Source: Oribacterium asaccharolyticum ACB7 (GTDB lineage Bacteria; Bacillota; Clostridia; Lachnospirales; Lachnospiraceae). From it: a stretch of DNA of 64,000 bases. Positions within the stretch are counted from its first letter, which is position 1. Every line of letters begins with the position of its first letter. Positions 43,385 to 51,834 of the stretch are shown in pieces. The notes beneath the pieces are model-generated. The model was not told where the DNA came from and did no database searches. It saw nothing but the letters and a program-made list of their open reading frames with translations. The DNA lies in the NCBI RefSeq assembly GCF_000238075.1, contig NZ_JH414506.1:147141-211140 (forward strand), given 5' to 3'. The position numbers and the translations under genes are program-made.

Positions 43385-46300
43385 CTATGCGATAGAATTC
43401 TTTTTCCCGTACATAATGCGGTAATACACTGGAAGCAGGAGGAGCGCAAGCAGAGTGGACGCGGTAAGTCCCCCTACATCCACGAGCGCGAGCCCCTGCA
43501 TGAGCTTTCCGTTTTCTCCTATTGCCATAGCCATCGGCACCATGGAAAGGACTGTCGTAAGTGTTGTCATGAGGATTGGACGGAGTCTGGTTGCTCCAGA
43601 CTCGATAATCGCCCTGTCCAAAGGCATGTCTTCCCTGTACTGGTTCACCGTGTCCACATAGAGAATCCCGTTATTTACCACCGTTCCCACCAGCATGAGA
43701 AAGCCGAGGAGGGAGGTCATGGAAATGGTCGCATCGAAAAGCCAGAGTAATCCGAAAGAACCAATCATGGCAAAGGGCACCGTAGTCATGACCATGAAAC
43801 TGAAACGCAGGGATTCAAATTGTCCTGCCATCACAACAAAGACGAGGAACACGGCAATGGCAATCGCGCGGAAGAGGTCCGTGAACTCTTCCCGCATATT
43901 TTTTGTTCTCAAGCTTTCCGAAAGTGCAATATCCCTTCCCAGATGCGATTCCACAAGCCGGTCCACTTCTTCTTTCGTTTCCTTGTTCGCTTTTTCTGTA
44001 TAGTTTGCCCGAATCGTCACCACGTACTTCTTGTCTTCTCGTATTATCGTTGCCGGAGAATCGCTAAAGTCCACCGTCGCCACGCTGTCTAAGGCTACCG
44101 CAGCTCCGCGGGGCGTGGAAAAACGAATATTTTTTATTTTCTCCAGAGTATCGAAACGATCCTTCGGGTACTCCACCCGAACATCCGCCTTTTCTCCGTC
44201 CAGGTCGATCTTCATCACCGTCTTTCCACCCAAAATCGAGTTCAAGCTTTGTCCGAAGGCAATCGGACTCAGTCCCTCGGCTGCCGCCTTAATCGGGTCC
44301 ACCTTTACAAGAAGACGCGGTGCGGCATTTTCCAGACTGGAATGAATACCGGTAAGGCTCTCCATCTTCTGCATCTCCGAAACAAGAGCATCGCTTTTTT
44401 CTTTCAGGCTCTGTAAATCCGCTCCCTTCAGGATGACTTCATAGCCTTCGCTCATCTTCACATCTTCATCACTGGCCCCAAAATTCGCATCGCTCACGGA
44501 TTTCACCGTAATCACTTCATCGGGTCTTTTTTCCAGGAGCTTTTGCCAGGCCTTCGCCTTTTCCTTTGTGGACACGGACCGCTTCTTCTTTAAATAAGCA
44601 GTGACCGTACTGCTGCTGTCTCCCCCGTAAAGAGCCTGAAAGCCGGTTCCTCCGCCGGACAGAGTCGTATAGCGGTCCACATCGGGATCCTTCGCCACCA
44701 TGGCTTCAATCTCCCGCATGGCCTTGTCTCTTTCTTCCAAATCCAGTCCCGGCTTTTGCAGAACGGAAATCTGCACGGTGGCACTGTCTATATCCGGCAT
44801 CAGCTCCGAACGAATCTTCGTTGCCAAAAACAGAGAGAAAAGAAGAATCAGAAAAGTCCCAAGTACCACCGCTTTCTTGTGCCTTAAGAAGCGTCCGATA
44901 AGTGTCCGGTAGCTATTCTGCAGGCTTCGCACCGCCTTGTATGCCGGAGCCTTCTCATTCTCCTTCGGCTTATACAGCGTGAAACAGAGCGGGACAATAG
45001 TGATTGCGGAAAGGAGAGAGGCGAGCATACAGAAAACGATGGTAAAGCCGAGCGGTTTAAAATATTGACCCGCAATGCCTTTTAAGAAGCCCAGCGGGAG
45101 AAAAACCACACAGGTGGTGAGGGTGGAGCCGAAGACCGAGGCGCCCACTACCCGTACTGCATCGATTGCCGCGTCTCTCCTCGACCGTCTTTCGTCCTGA
45201 GCCTCGTCCATTGCGCGGAAAGAAGCTTCCAGTACTACAATGGAATTATCCACCATCATGCCAACGCCAAGCACCAGAGCGGAAAGGGTAAGCATATTCA
45301 TGCTGTACCCCATGGCATACATGAAAACAATCGCCCCAAGTATGGCTATCGGAATGGAAGAGCCTACGATGAGAGAAGCCTTTACATCTCCGAAGAAGAA
45401 GAAAATGATAGCCATGGAAATCACCACCGCCATAATCATCGTCTGGAAGACGCTGGAAAGAGAAGATTTGATACTGTCCGCATTGTCCTGGATAATATGA
45501 ACGGATAAATTCGGGTTTTGCGCCTCCAAATCCTTGATTGTCTCCTTAACGTCCCTGCTCATGCCAATATCGGACTCTGTCTGGGTCTTACTCAGGCTGA
45601 GACCGATTGTATCTTCTCCGTTATATCTTCCGATGCTGCTCTTCTCTTCCAAGCTTTCCGATACTGTTGCAAGGTCCCGTAAATACAGGGTATTTCCCGT
45701 TCCGGTGAGAAGCGGTAAATTTTTCAGCTTTTCTATCGTGGAATAGTCCTCCGAAACGCTGAGACTGAGCTTTTGCTTTCCATAATAAGTACTCCCGGCA
45801 GGATAAGTAAAATCGGAAGCCTTAATCATTTGGATAATATTTTCCATCGTCAAATGATACTGGGCAAGTTTTTCCTCGGAAAGTTCCACACGGACATACT
45901 CCGCCTGTCCTCCGGAAAGAGAAACCGAAGCGACCGAAGACAGCTTCTCCATCTCCGGCTCAATATTGTTTTTTACATAGTTATAAAGATTCCCCTTGGT
46001 TTTATCCGAAACGGCAAGAACCATCCCCGCCTGCGCATTAATATCAAATTCGGTGTAGCTCGGCGCCTCCGCGTCACTCGGGAGATCCGCCTTCAAGACG
46101 TCCAGCTTCTTCTTCAGCTTGTCATAGGCACGGTCCATATTGGTGCCGTAACGATAACGAACAATGACCATGGAAACATTTTCCAGAGAACGGGACTGCA
46201 CCTCCTCCACATCGGACAGGAGGGAAACCTCTTCCTCTATAGGCTTCGAAACCAGTTCATCAATGTCCTCGGGGGAGGCCCCGGGATAAACGGTTGACAC

Positions 46301-46441
46301 AATCATATAAGGAAAGTTCATGTCGGGGAGCAGTTCCATTTTCATGGTCGTAAAGGCGATAAAGCCGAAAAACAAGAGGGACAGCACCGCCAAAAAAGTG
46401 GATACCGGGCGGCGCAAAATCAATTTTGTGATAGCAATCAT
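43385..46441 (-). CDS. RND efflux pump (AcrB/HAE1-like)
   Basis: A 1018-residue pump of the resistance-nodulation-division superfamily. Twelve membrane segments and two large extracytoplasmic loops are apparent. Signatures: RRPVSTFLAVLSLLFFGFIA at the N-terminus, ELLPDMNFPYMIVSTVYPGA, and the proton-relay helix LGVGMMVDNSIVVLEASF, where Asp is followed by Asn as in many Firmicute members. The second half repeats the plan (SELMPDIDSATVQISV, TVVNNGILYVDTVNQY). It starts 6 bp after the HlyD-like adaptor and is followed by two TolC-like genes: a complete tripartite set. Substrate unknown; drugs, bile salts or lipids are possible. Confidence 0.95.
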   Translation of the reverse strand: MIAITKLILRRPVSTFLAVLSLLFFGFIAFTTMKMELLPDMNFPYMIVSTVYPGASPEDIDELVSKPIEEEVSLLSDVEEVQSRSLENVSMVIVRYRYGTNMDRAYDKLKKKLDVLKADLPSDAEAPSYTEFDINAQAGMVLAVSDKTKGNLYNYVKNNIEPEMEKLSSVASVSLSGGQAEYVRVELSEEKLAQYHLTMENIIQMIKASDFTYPAGSTYYGKQKLSLSVSEDYSTIEKLKNLPLLTGTGNTLYLRDLATVSESLEEKSSIGRYNGEDTIGLSLSKTQTESDIGMSRDVKETIKDLEAQNPNLSVHIIQDNADSIKSSLSSVFQTMIMAVVISMAIIFFFFGDVKASLIVGSSIPIAILGAIVFMYAMGYSMNMLTLSALVLGVGMMVDNSIVVLEASFRAMDEAQDERRSRRDAAIDAVRVVGASVFGSTLTTCVVFLPLGFLKGIAGQYFKPLGFTIVFCMLASLLSAITIVPLCFTLYKPKENEKAPAYKAVRSLQNSYRTLIGRFLRHKKAVVLGTFLILLFSLFLATKIRSELMPDIDSATVQISVLQKPGLDLEERDKAMREIEAMVAKDPDVDRYTTLSGGGTGFQALYGGDSSSTVTAYLKKKRSVSTKEKAKAWQKLLEKRPDEVITVKSVSDANFGASDEDVKMSEGYEVILKGADLQSLKEKSDALVSEMQKMESLTGIHSSLENAAPRLLVKVDPIKAAAEGLSPIAFGQSLNSILGGKTVMKIDLDGEKADVRVEYPKDRFDTLEKIKNIRFSTPRGAAVALDSVATVDFSDSPATIIREDKKYVVTIRANYTEKANKETKEEVDRLVESHLGRDIALSESLRTKNMREEFTDLFRAIAIAVFLVFVVMAGQFESLRFSFMVMTTVPFAMIGSFGLLWLFDATISMTSLLGFLMLVGTVVNNGILYVDTVNQYREDMPLDRAIIESGATRLRPILMTTLTTVLSMVPMAMAIGENGKLMQGLALVDVGGLTASTLLALLLLPVYYRIMYGKKNSIA

Positions 46442-46447
46442 CTGCTT

Positions 46448-47635
46448 CTACCCCTTTTCTTCTTTTGCGGATTCCTCCGGAGCAGACTCTTCTTTTACAG
46501 AATTCTCTTCCGGGGATTCCTCCGGAGCGGACTTTTCTTTTGCAGAATCCTTTACAGACTCATCCTTTTTATCCTGCAGTCTGACCTTGGCCCCGTCAAA
46601 CATCTCGTTGTTCCAGGAAGAAACCACCTTGTCCTCTTCGCTTAGTCCGGAAAGAATCTCTGCGCTCTCCTCACCGCTCAGGCCAAGTTCCACCTTCTTT
46701 TTTCGGAGCAAGCCTTCGTTTCCGTCTGTCCCTTCAAAAACATAAACATAGGCTTCACCGTTTTCATAGTAAAGCACATTCAGCGGCAAAATATTCACGC
46801 TACTTCTCCTGTCCTTCGTAAGACTAATCTTCGCTTTTGAGCCCTCCGGAAAATCAGTATTTTCCACCTCCGCTTTCACCGGAAAGAGGCCGGTCTCCGG
46901 AAGCAGTACCGAAGAAATCTCCGTGATGGTTCCGGGATAGCTTTCCTTTCCTTTTTCGAGCATAATGCTCTGTCCGACGGAGAGATTTTTCACAAGCTCT
47001 TCCGTCGCGGAAAAGAGAACTTGCTGTGTCCCGGCCCCCATCAAAGTGGCAAGCTGTGTCCCCTGGGGAATAAAAGCCCCTTTAACGAGAATACTGTTTT
47101 GTAAAATACCGTCCGACGGAGCAGTAATTTCGGAAAACTCCACTTGAGTATCGTAATTCAGCTTTGCCTCCTTAACTTGTGCTTCCGCAGCCTTTGCCTG
47201 CGCATCCGCCGCTTCAAAATCCTGGACGGAAATATCTCCCGATTCCTTAAGTGTTGCCAGTCTGTCCCGACTGTCACGTGTGACCTGTGCCTGTGCCTTT
47301 GCCTGCTCTAAACTGTACTTTGCGGCATCAATCTGTTTCTGATTATCCAAAAGGGCAATCCTTTCCCCTTTTTTCACTTCGCTTCCGTTTTCCTTGTCAA
47401 TTTCCAGAACCTCTCCGGATATTTTACTGAGTAAACGGAACTGCTCTTTCGCGGAAATCTCTCCGAGGAGCTCCTCCTTTACCGCTATGTCTCCCTTCTC
47501 CATGGAAATGCAGGTAACTGTCGGAAGAGCCTTCCCCTCCACTTCTTCCTTCGGCTTCATGATTCGACGAACAATGAAAAAAGACAGCACCAATAAAACT
47601 ATCAGAATAGCGATTGCTTTTAGCCCTTTTTGCAT
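46448..47635 (-). CDS. RND efflux adaptor (HlyD/AcrA family)
   Basis: A 395-residue periplasmic-adaptor-type protein. It has an N-terminal membrane anchor (AIAILIVLLVLSFFIVRRIM), a barrel-sandwich strand (GEVLEIDKENGSEVKKGERI), a helical hairpin of coiled-coil type (about residues 100-160), the returning lipoyl half (ITAPSDGILQNSILVKG) and beta-barrel domains. The last 45 residues are repetitive Glu/Ser/Ala/Pro (EESPEENSVKEESAPEE). It is the first gene of the efflux operon. GGGAGGA lies before the ATG. Together with the RND pump it forms the inner-membrane part of the exporter. Confidence 0.92.
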   Translation of the reverse strand: MQKGLKAIAILIVLLVLSFFIVRRIMKPKEEVEGKALPTVTCISMEKGDIAVKEELLGEISAKEQFRLLSKISGEVLEIDKENGSEVKKGERIALLDNQKQIDAAKYSLEQAKAQAQVTRDSRDRLATLKESGDISVQDFEAADAQAKAAEAQVKEAKLNYDTQVEFSEITAPSDGILQNSILVKGAFIPQGTQLATLMGAGTQQVLFSATEELVKNLSVGQSIMLEKGKESYPGTITEISSVLLPETGLFPVKAEVENTDFPEGSKAKISLTKDRRSSVNILPLNVLYYENGEAYVYVFEGTDGNEGLLRKKKVELGLSGEESAEILSGLSEEDKVVSSWNNEMFDGAKVRLQDKKDESVKDSAKEKSAPEESPEENSVKEESAPEESAKEEKG

Positions 47636-48102
47636 GGTTTTCCTCCCTTATCTCTACCTATATAAAGGTCTGTACAGATGGTAGCACAATTTAAAACGAC
47701 TATCCATAAAGATAGGATAGTTTTTGTCTCTATTTTCCGCTGTTTTTTTATTTTTTAAGAAAGCACCTGCACAGCTTACGGCTACTCCGATTTATGAATA
47801 AAAAATTTTCCGACAATATTTTTATTCTATAGGATGAAAACAAAAAAATTTTATATTTTAAGAAATCCTTACGTCAAATCTTGATAATTTTGGACAAAAT
47901 AAACATAAATATTAAATTTTAATTTTTATTTATGGATATAAACACGGCAATTAAGAAAAAATAGAGCTAATAATTTATATTTCCTTAATAAATCATTTTG
48001 TGATACTTCTATTTTTTTATTTTTATCTCTTGAAATCTATAGTCGATATGATAAAGTGACGAGTGACAAGAATGGTTTGATCCAATTTGGAGAAGGAGAA
48101 CT
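47636..48102. promoter_or_regulatory. Divergent A/T-rich promoter region, efflux operon and adhesin
   Basis: A gene-free 467-bp stretch. Minus side: TTATAT/TATATA near 47660-47666 with TTGTGC 18-19 bases upstream, and an inverted repeat ACTATCC/GGATAGT (47699-47721) just above it that may be a regulator site. Plus side: TTGAAA (about 48028) with TAAAGT 16 bases later, and other weak A/T boxes near 47881-47910. The middle (47740-48010) is over 75% A/T with no frame or strong hairpin. Confidence 0.45.
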
Positions 48103-50643
48103 ATGAGAGCTAAGAGACAAATTTTGTCCCTTTTATTGGTGTTACTTTTGGTATGGCAGGGATTTTCTTTTGCCAACGCCGAAACAGGAAGCACACAAGG
48201 GATAGTGGGAAGCGGAACAGGCACGGAAGCCTCTGCCGCAAGTAGCAGTACAATTTCCGGAACAGGCACTGCAAGCAGCAGTACGATTTCCGGAGCAAGC
48301 AGCGCAAGCAAAACAGGAAAAGCAATTGAAAATGCTATATACGACCCGGAGTTCTTGATAGGCAATGATAAGGATAATCCCTTAAAGGATGGCGGAGGTC
48401 TTGGCAGCTATCAGTTTCTGCAATTTAAAGCGAAAATTAAGGTGCAGGGCTTAAAAATTGAAGAGGGAGACTATATCTCCATCCAACTTCCCAAGCAATT
48501 AAAGTCCACAGACACAAGCTTTGATATTTCGGGAACAGGCGGGAAAATTCTGGCTAAAGGAACATACAATGAGACGACCAAGGAAATTCGCATCACCTTC
48601 ACTAAGGATGCCGAAAACTACAGCGGTACGGACGGAGGGGTGTCTTTTAGGACGAAAATTGACCAAAAAATGGTAGCGTCCACGACAAGTGCTCCGCTTA
48701 AACTGGAAATTAATGGACAAACGGTCATCAACTACAATATAAATTATCAGATTGTAACAAAAGAAAATCCGAAAAGTTTTTATAAAGACCGTGACTTCCC
48801 TCTTTATAAAGTTGTAGACAAGGACGGGAATACCCATTACTTAATCCATTACACCATGACCCTGGATATGAGAAATATCGAAAAGGTCCCCGGTGCTACA
48901 AGCTATGAAAATATTGTTTTTACCGACACTCTGCAGAGTGATGCGCTGAGTTACTTTGATGTAAAAAATCATTTTACGGATCTGAACTTGAATCAGGCTG
49001 ATATTGATACCTATGCTCCTGTTCTTAGAAAAGGAATCTGGCGTTCCGGAGATTGGGTTAAAGTTCCCGGGAAAACGAGTAAAATATGGAAAAATGCCCC
49101 TGATGATTCCGATGCCAATCGAGGGAATGGTTGGAGTCTTCGCAATAGACAGAACCTTGAAGATTTTGCTCCGGCAGTAGCGGATAGCCCAAACTATTCT
49201 GCAGACGGAAGAAGTTTTACCTATTCTTTGGGAACCCTTGCTCCTGATGACGGCTATGAACTTAGCTATTATGTAGAGATTAACGAAGCTTTTAAAAATG
49301 GCGATAAATTCAAAAATTTAGCAACGCTTACCGGTGAGGGAATTGTTCCCGCAGAAAAGCTTAGAGATTTTGTAGTCAGTGATGCCGGCGGTTTCTTAAA
49401 CGGACAAAATTTCAATATTCAGATTAAGAAAGTTGGAGATGGCGGCGAAGCTCTGCAGGGAGCAAAGTTTACTTTAGTGAATCCTAAGACTAAATATACA
49501 AAGACGATTGTGACTGATGAGAACGGTATCGCAAAGCTCGAAAATGTTTTGAAAGCCGACTATGTCTTGACCGAGGTGGAAGCACCGGAAGGCTACGAGC
49601 TGGATTCCACTCCCCGCACCATCAGCAAGACGGATTTTGAGAATTCCGTCGCAAACGGGTCCACTGTGGAAGTGGAAGCTGTCAATAAGAAAGAGGAAGA
49701 GCAGCCGAAATTCCGGAATCTTTCCGTGAAAAAGGAATGGGTTTTGGATCCCGCGCTTGCAACAAACAAGCCCGAGAAGGTTAAGGTTTCCGTTTTAAAG
49801 AACGGAGTTAAGGATGAAAACCTTACGGTAGAGCTATCCGCAGCCAACGACTGGAAGGCAAGCTTCTCCAATCTTCCCAAGCAGGATGCCAACGGAAAGG
49901 AAATTGTTTATACCGTTTCCGAAGAGGAAGTAGCAGGCTTTAAGGCGGCTATTTCCGGATCGGAAAAGACAGGATTCACCATCAGCAACTATAACGGTTC
50001 CAGAGTGGTAATTCCGGTAACCAAGATTTGGCAGGGTAAGGGACCTCACCCCGACCATTTGAATGTACAGCTGTTTGCTAATGAAGAGAAGGTAGCGACT
50101 TATACCTTAAACAAGGCTAACGCTTGGCAGCATAGCTTTGATATGCCAAAGCTTGATGCAAACGGTAAAGAAATCCGTTATACCGTTACTGAGGATAGCG
50201 TTGCCGGCTATACAGCAACAACCCAAAGCAATCCGGCTACCGGCTATGTCAATGTTTTTATAAACAAAAAGAATGATGTTCCTCCTGTAAAGCCCGGTAA
50301 CGGCGGCGGAAATGGCGGCGGAAATCCTCCCAAGCCGAGTCCCAACCCCTCTACTCCAAATGAGCCGGGTGACCCGTCCGGAAATGGAGAAAGACCCGGA
50401 GAAGTCTTAAATGCAAACAGACCGTCTATCAGTTCCCCGGAAAGTAATCCGGAGGGTTCCGTGCTCGGTGCAGGCAGAAACAATGCTCCTGAAGCAAAGG
50501 GAACGGTTTTAGGATCCGGACGCGGACAGACCAAGACCGGTGATTCCGCAAATATGCCCGTCTACTTTGCACTCTTTGCCTTAACAGGCTTAGGCTTCTG
50601 TATCGTTGTACTGAACAACTACAGGAAGGAAAAAAAGAACTAA
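48103..50643 (+). CDS. Sortase-type surface adhesin with SpaA and Cna_B domains
   Basis: An 846-residue cell-surface protein. A signal peptide (cleavage near residue 27, ANA-ET) is followed by a Ser/Thr/Gly-rich segment with two STISG repeats. Residues 80-425 look like two adhesin beta-sandwich domains. A SpaA-type domain lies at about 440-545 (IQIKKVGDGGEALQGAKFTL, LTEVEAPEGYEL), followed by two Cna_B domains (about 548-645 and 650-735), with Lys and Glu positions suited to isopeptide bonds. A Gly/Pro/Asn-rich linker leads to the sorting signal: QTKTGD (809-814), hydrophobic helix, RKEKKN tail. The motif lacks the Leu-Pro of LPxTG. AAGGAGA precedes the start. No sortase gene is adjacent. Confidence 0.92.
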   Translation: MRAKRQILSLLLVLLLVWQGFSFANAETGSTQGIVGSGTGTEASAASSSTISGTGTASSSTISGASSASKTGKAIENAIYDPEFLIGNDKDNPLKDGGGLGSYQFLQFKAKIKVQGLKIEEGDYISIQLPKQLKSTDTSFDISGTGGKILAKGTYNETTKEIRITFTKDAENYSGTDGGVSFRTKIDQKMVASTTSAPLKLEINGQTVINYNINYQIVTKENPKSFYKDRDFPLYKVVDKDGNTHYLIHYTMTLDMRNIEKVPGATSYENIVFTDTLQSDALSYFDVKNHFTDLNLNQADIDTYAPVLRKGIWRSGDWVKVPGKTSKIWKNAPDDSDANRGNGWSLRNRQNLEDFAPAVADSPNYSADGRSFTYSLGTLAPDDGYELSYYVEINEAFKNGDKFKNLATLTGEGIVPAEKLRDFVVSDAGGFLNGQNFNIQIKKVGDGGEALQGAKFTLVNPKTKYTKTIVTDENGIAKLENVLKADYVLTEVEAPEGYELDSTPRTISKTDFENSVANGSTVEVEAVNKKEEEQPKFRNLSVKKEWVLDPALATNKPEKVKVSVLKNGVKDENLTVELSAANDWKASFSNLPKQDANGKEIVYTVSEEEVAGFKAAISGSEKTGFTISNYNGSRVVIPVTKIWQGKGPHPDHLNVQLFANEEKVATYTLNKANAWQHSFDMPKLDANGKEIRYTVTEDSVAGYTATTQSNPATGYVNVFINKKNDVPPVKPGNGGGNGGGNPPKPSPNPSTPNEPGDPSGNGERPGEVLNANRPSISSPESNPEGSVLGAGRNNAPEAKGTVLGSGRGQTKTGDSANMPVYFALFALTGLGFCIVVLNNYRKEKKN

Positions 50644-50686
50644 GACGAAATATCGCCTGCTCCGGGCAGGATATTCGTTAAGAGGG

Positions 50687-50720
50687 AAAAGGAAGAGGCA
50701 GATTGTCTCTTCCTTTTTTG
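50687..50720 (+). terminator. Intrinsic terminator after the adhesin gene
   Basis: GGAAGAG pairs with CTCTTCC (50691-50697 with 50707-50713), followed by six T. A further hairpin (ACGAA..TATC with GATA..TTCGT, 50644-50680) directly follows the stop codon. Confidence 0.85.
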
Positions 50721-50858
50721 TGCGGATGAATCCTTTTTCTTCCTCATTTACAAACTTGCCGATTTCCTGTACAATGCCCATAATTTTTCATCTGCCGGAA
50801 CTCCGACTTCAGTGGATGGGCCTTCCCCTATTTCATGGTGAAAACAGAAAGGAGTAGT

Positions 50859-51677
50859 ATGTTGTTCATTCGTCAATTTATTTTTCCGAAAGAAAAAACC
50901 GAGCATTTACGATTCTTCGATGTCCTGATTATCACCGCCATTTTATTCGGGCATTTTATCATTCTCTCCACGGAATTGTTTCTGGAGAGTTTCAAAGCAG
51001 GGGTTTCCGCCATTCTTCCGGCTTTTTCCCTCTCTCCGGTTCTCCTCAGTGAAAATGGCAGCGGAATCTTGGAAACGGTTGCCGAAGCGGTTGATAGTAC
51101 AACGGAAGGCGTTGCCTATTCCGGCAATTTGCAATTTCAATCCATGATGCTTATCTTGGCTTTTCTCTATCTATGGATTCGAAACTTTGATTTTAAACAA
51201 ATTCCTTTTCGTTTCCGTCTCTCCGTTATCCCCTGGTTTTTCATCATCCTCGCGGTTATGGGACTCAGTGCGGATTTTCTCTATCTGCTCTTTGATAACG
51301 GCTATAACTATTTCACCAAAGAAATTCTGATGTCTCTGGATTTTTTTGAGTTATTCCGAAAAATAGCGGTATTAAGCCCTATCGCCATCCTCTATGCACT
51401 GTTGAATGCCTTTTATGAAGAATACTTTTTCCTCGGTCTTTTGGGTACGGTAGACCAAAAATACAAGTGGCAGACTCTTCTTTATTCCACACTGATCCGT
51501 ATTTCCTTCCACACCTACCAGGGACTTCCTTCCGCACTGATAATAGGCATTGTTTTCGGTCTGATTTACTACTACTTTTATCATCGAAGAAGCAAAAATC
51601 TCCTTCCCCTTGTTTTGGTCCACTCCATGGCTGATATGTTCGGCTCCGGATTTCTCTATATCTTTGCCCGATTCTAA
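50859..51677 (+). CDS. CPBP family (CAAX/Rce1-like) membrane protease
   Basis: A 272-residue protein with about six to seven membrane helices. The family motif is present but altered: FYEEYFFLG in helix 5, with the Glu pair but no Arg where EExxxR is usual. FHTYQG gives the second-motif His and LVHSMAD the third-motif His and Asp. CPBP proteins are intramembrane metalloproteases or scaffolds, often linked to peptide processing or self-immunity. The start at ATG 50859 has AAGGAG upstream; a frame eight residues longer does not. It lies between the adhesin terminator and ispE, with no bacteriocin gene nearby. Confidence 0.8.
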   Translation: MLFIRQFIFPKEKTEHLRFFDVLIITAILFGHFIILSTELFLESFKAGVSAILPAFSLSPVLLSENGSGILETVAEAVDSTTEGVAYSGNLQFQSMMLILAFLYLWIRNFDFKQIPFRFRLSVIPWFFIILAVMGLSADFLYLLFDNGYNYFTKEILMSLDFFELFRKIAVLSPIAILYALLNAFYEEYFFLGLLGTVDQKYKWQTLLYSTLIRISFHTYQGLPSALIIGIVFGLIYYYFYHRRSKNLLPLVLVHSMADMFGSGFLYIFARF

Positions 51678-51760
51678 GCCGGAAAGCATCGATTCTAAGC
51701 CGGAAGGCATCGATTGCAATCCGGAAGACATCAATGTAATCCGGAAGACATCGATGTACT
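51669..51760 (+). repeat. Four tandem 20-21 bp repeats
   Basis: Four units of the form CCGGAAGACATCGATGTAAT, the first overlapping the stop codon of the CPBP protease (CGATTCTAAGCCGGAA). Units degenerate from left to right; the last two are nearly identical. No coding role is evident. Confidence 0.85.
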
Positions 51761-51780
51761 TGCAAAAATGCAATTTTTTC
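51759..51780 (+). terminator. Small hairpin terminator before ispE
   Basis: TTGCA pairs with TGCAA around AAAA (51760-51764 with 51769-51773), followed by six T. The stem is short, so efficiency may be modest. Confidence 0.5.
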
Positions 51781-51834
51781 AGTAAAATCTAAGGGACTTT
51801 GTATACAAGAAAAAGTAGTCAAGGGGATAAAACA

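Noticed and set aside
49593..50534. Minus-strand open frames opposite the adhesin gene
   Set aside because: These are shadows of a repetitive plus-strand gene and lack ribosome sites and domain signatures.
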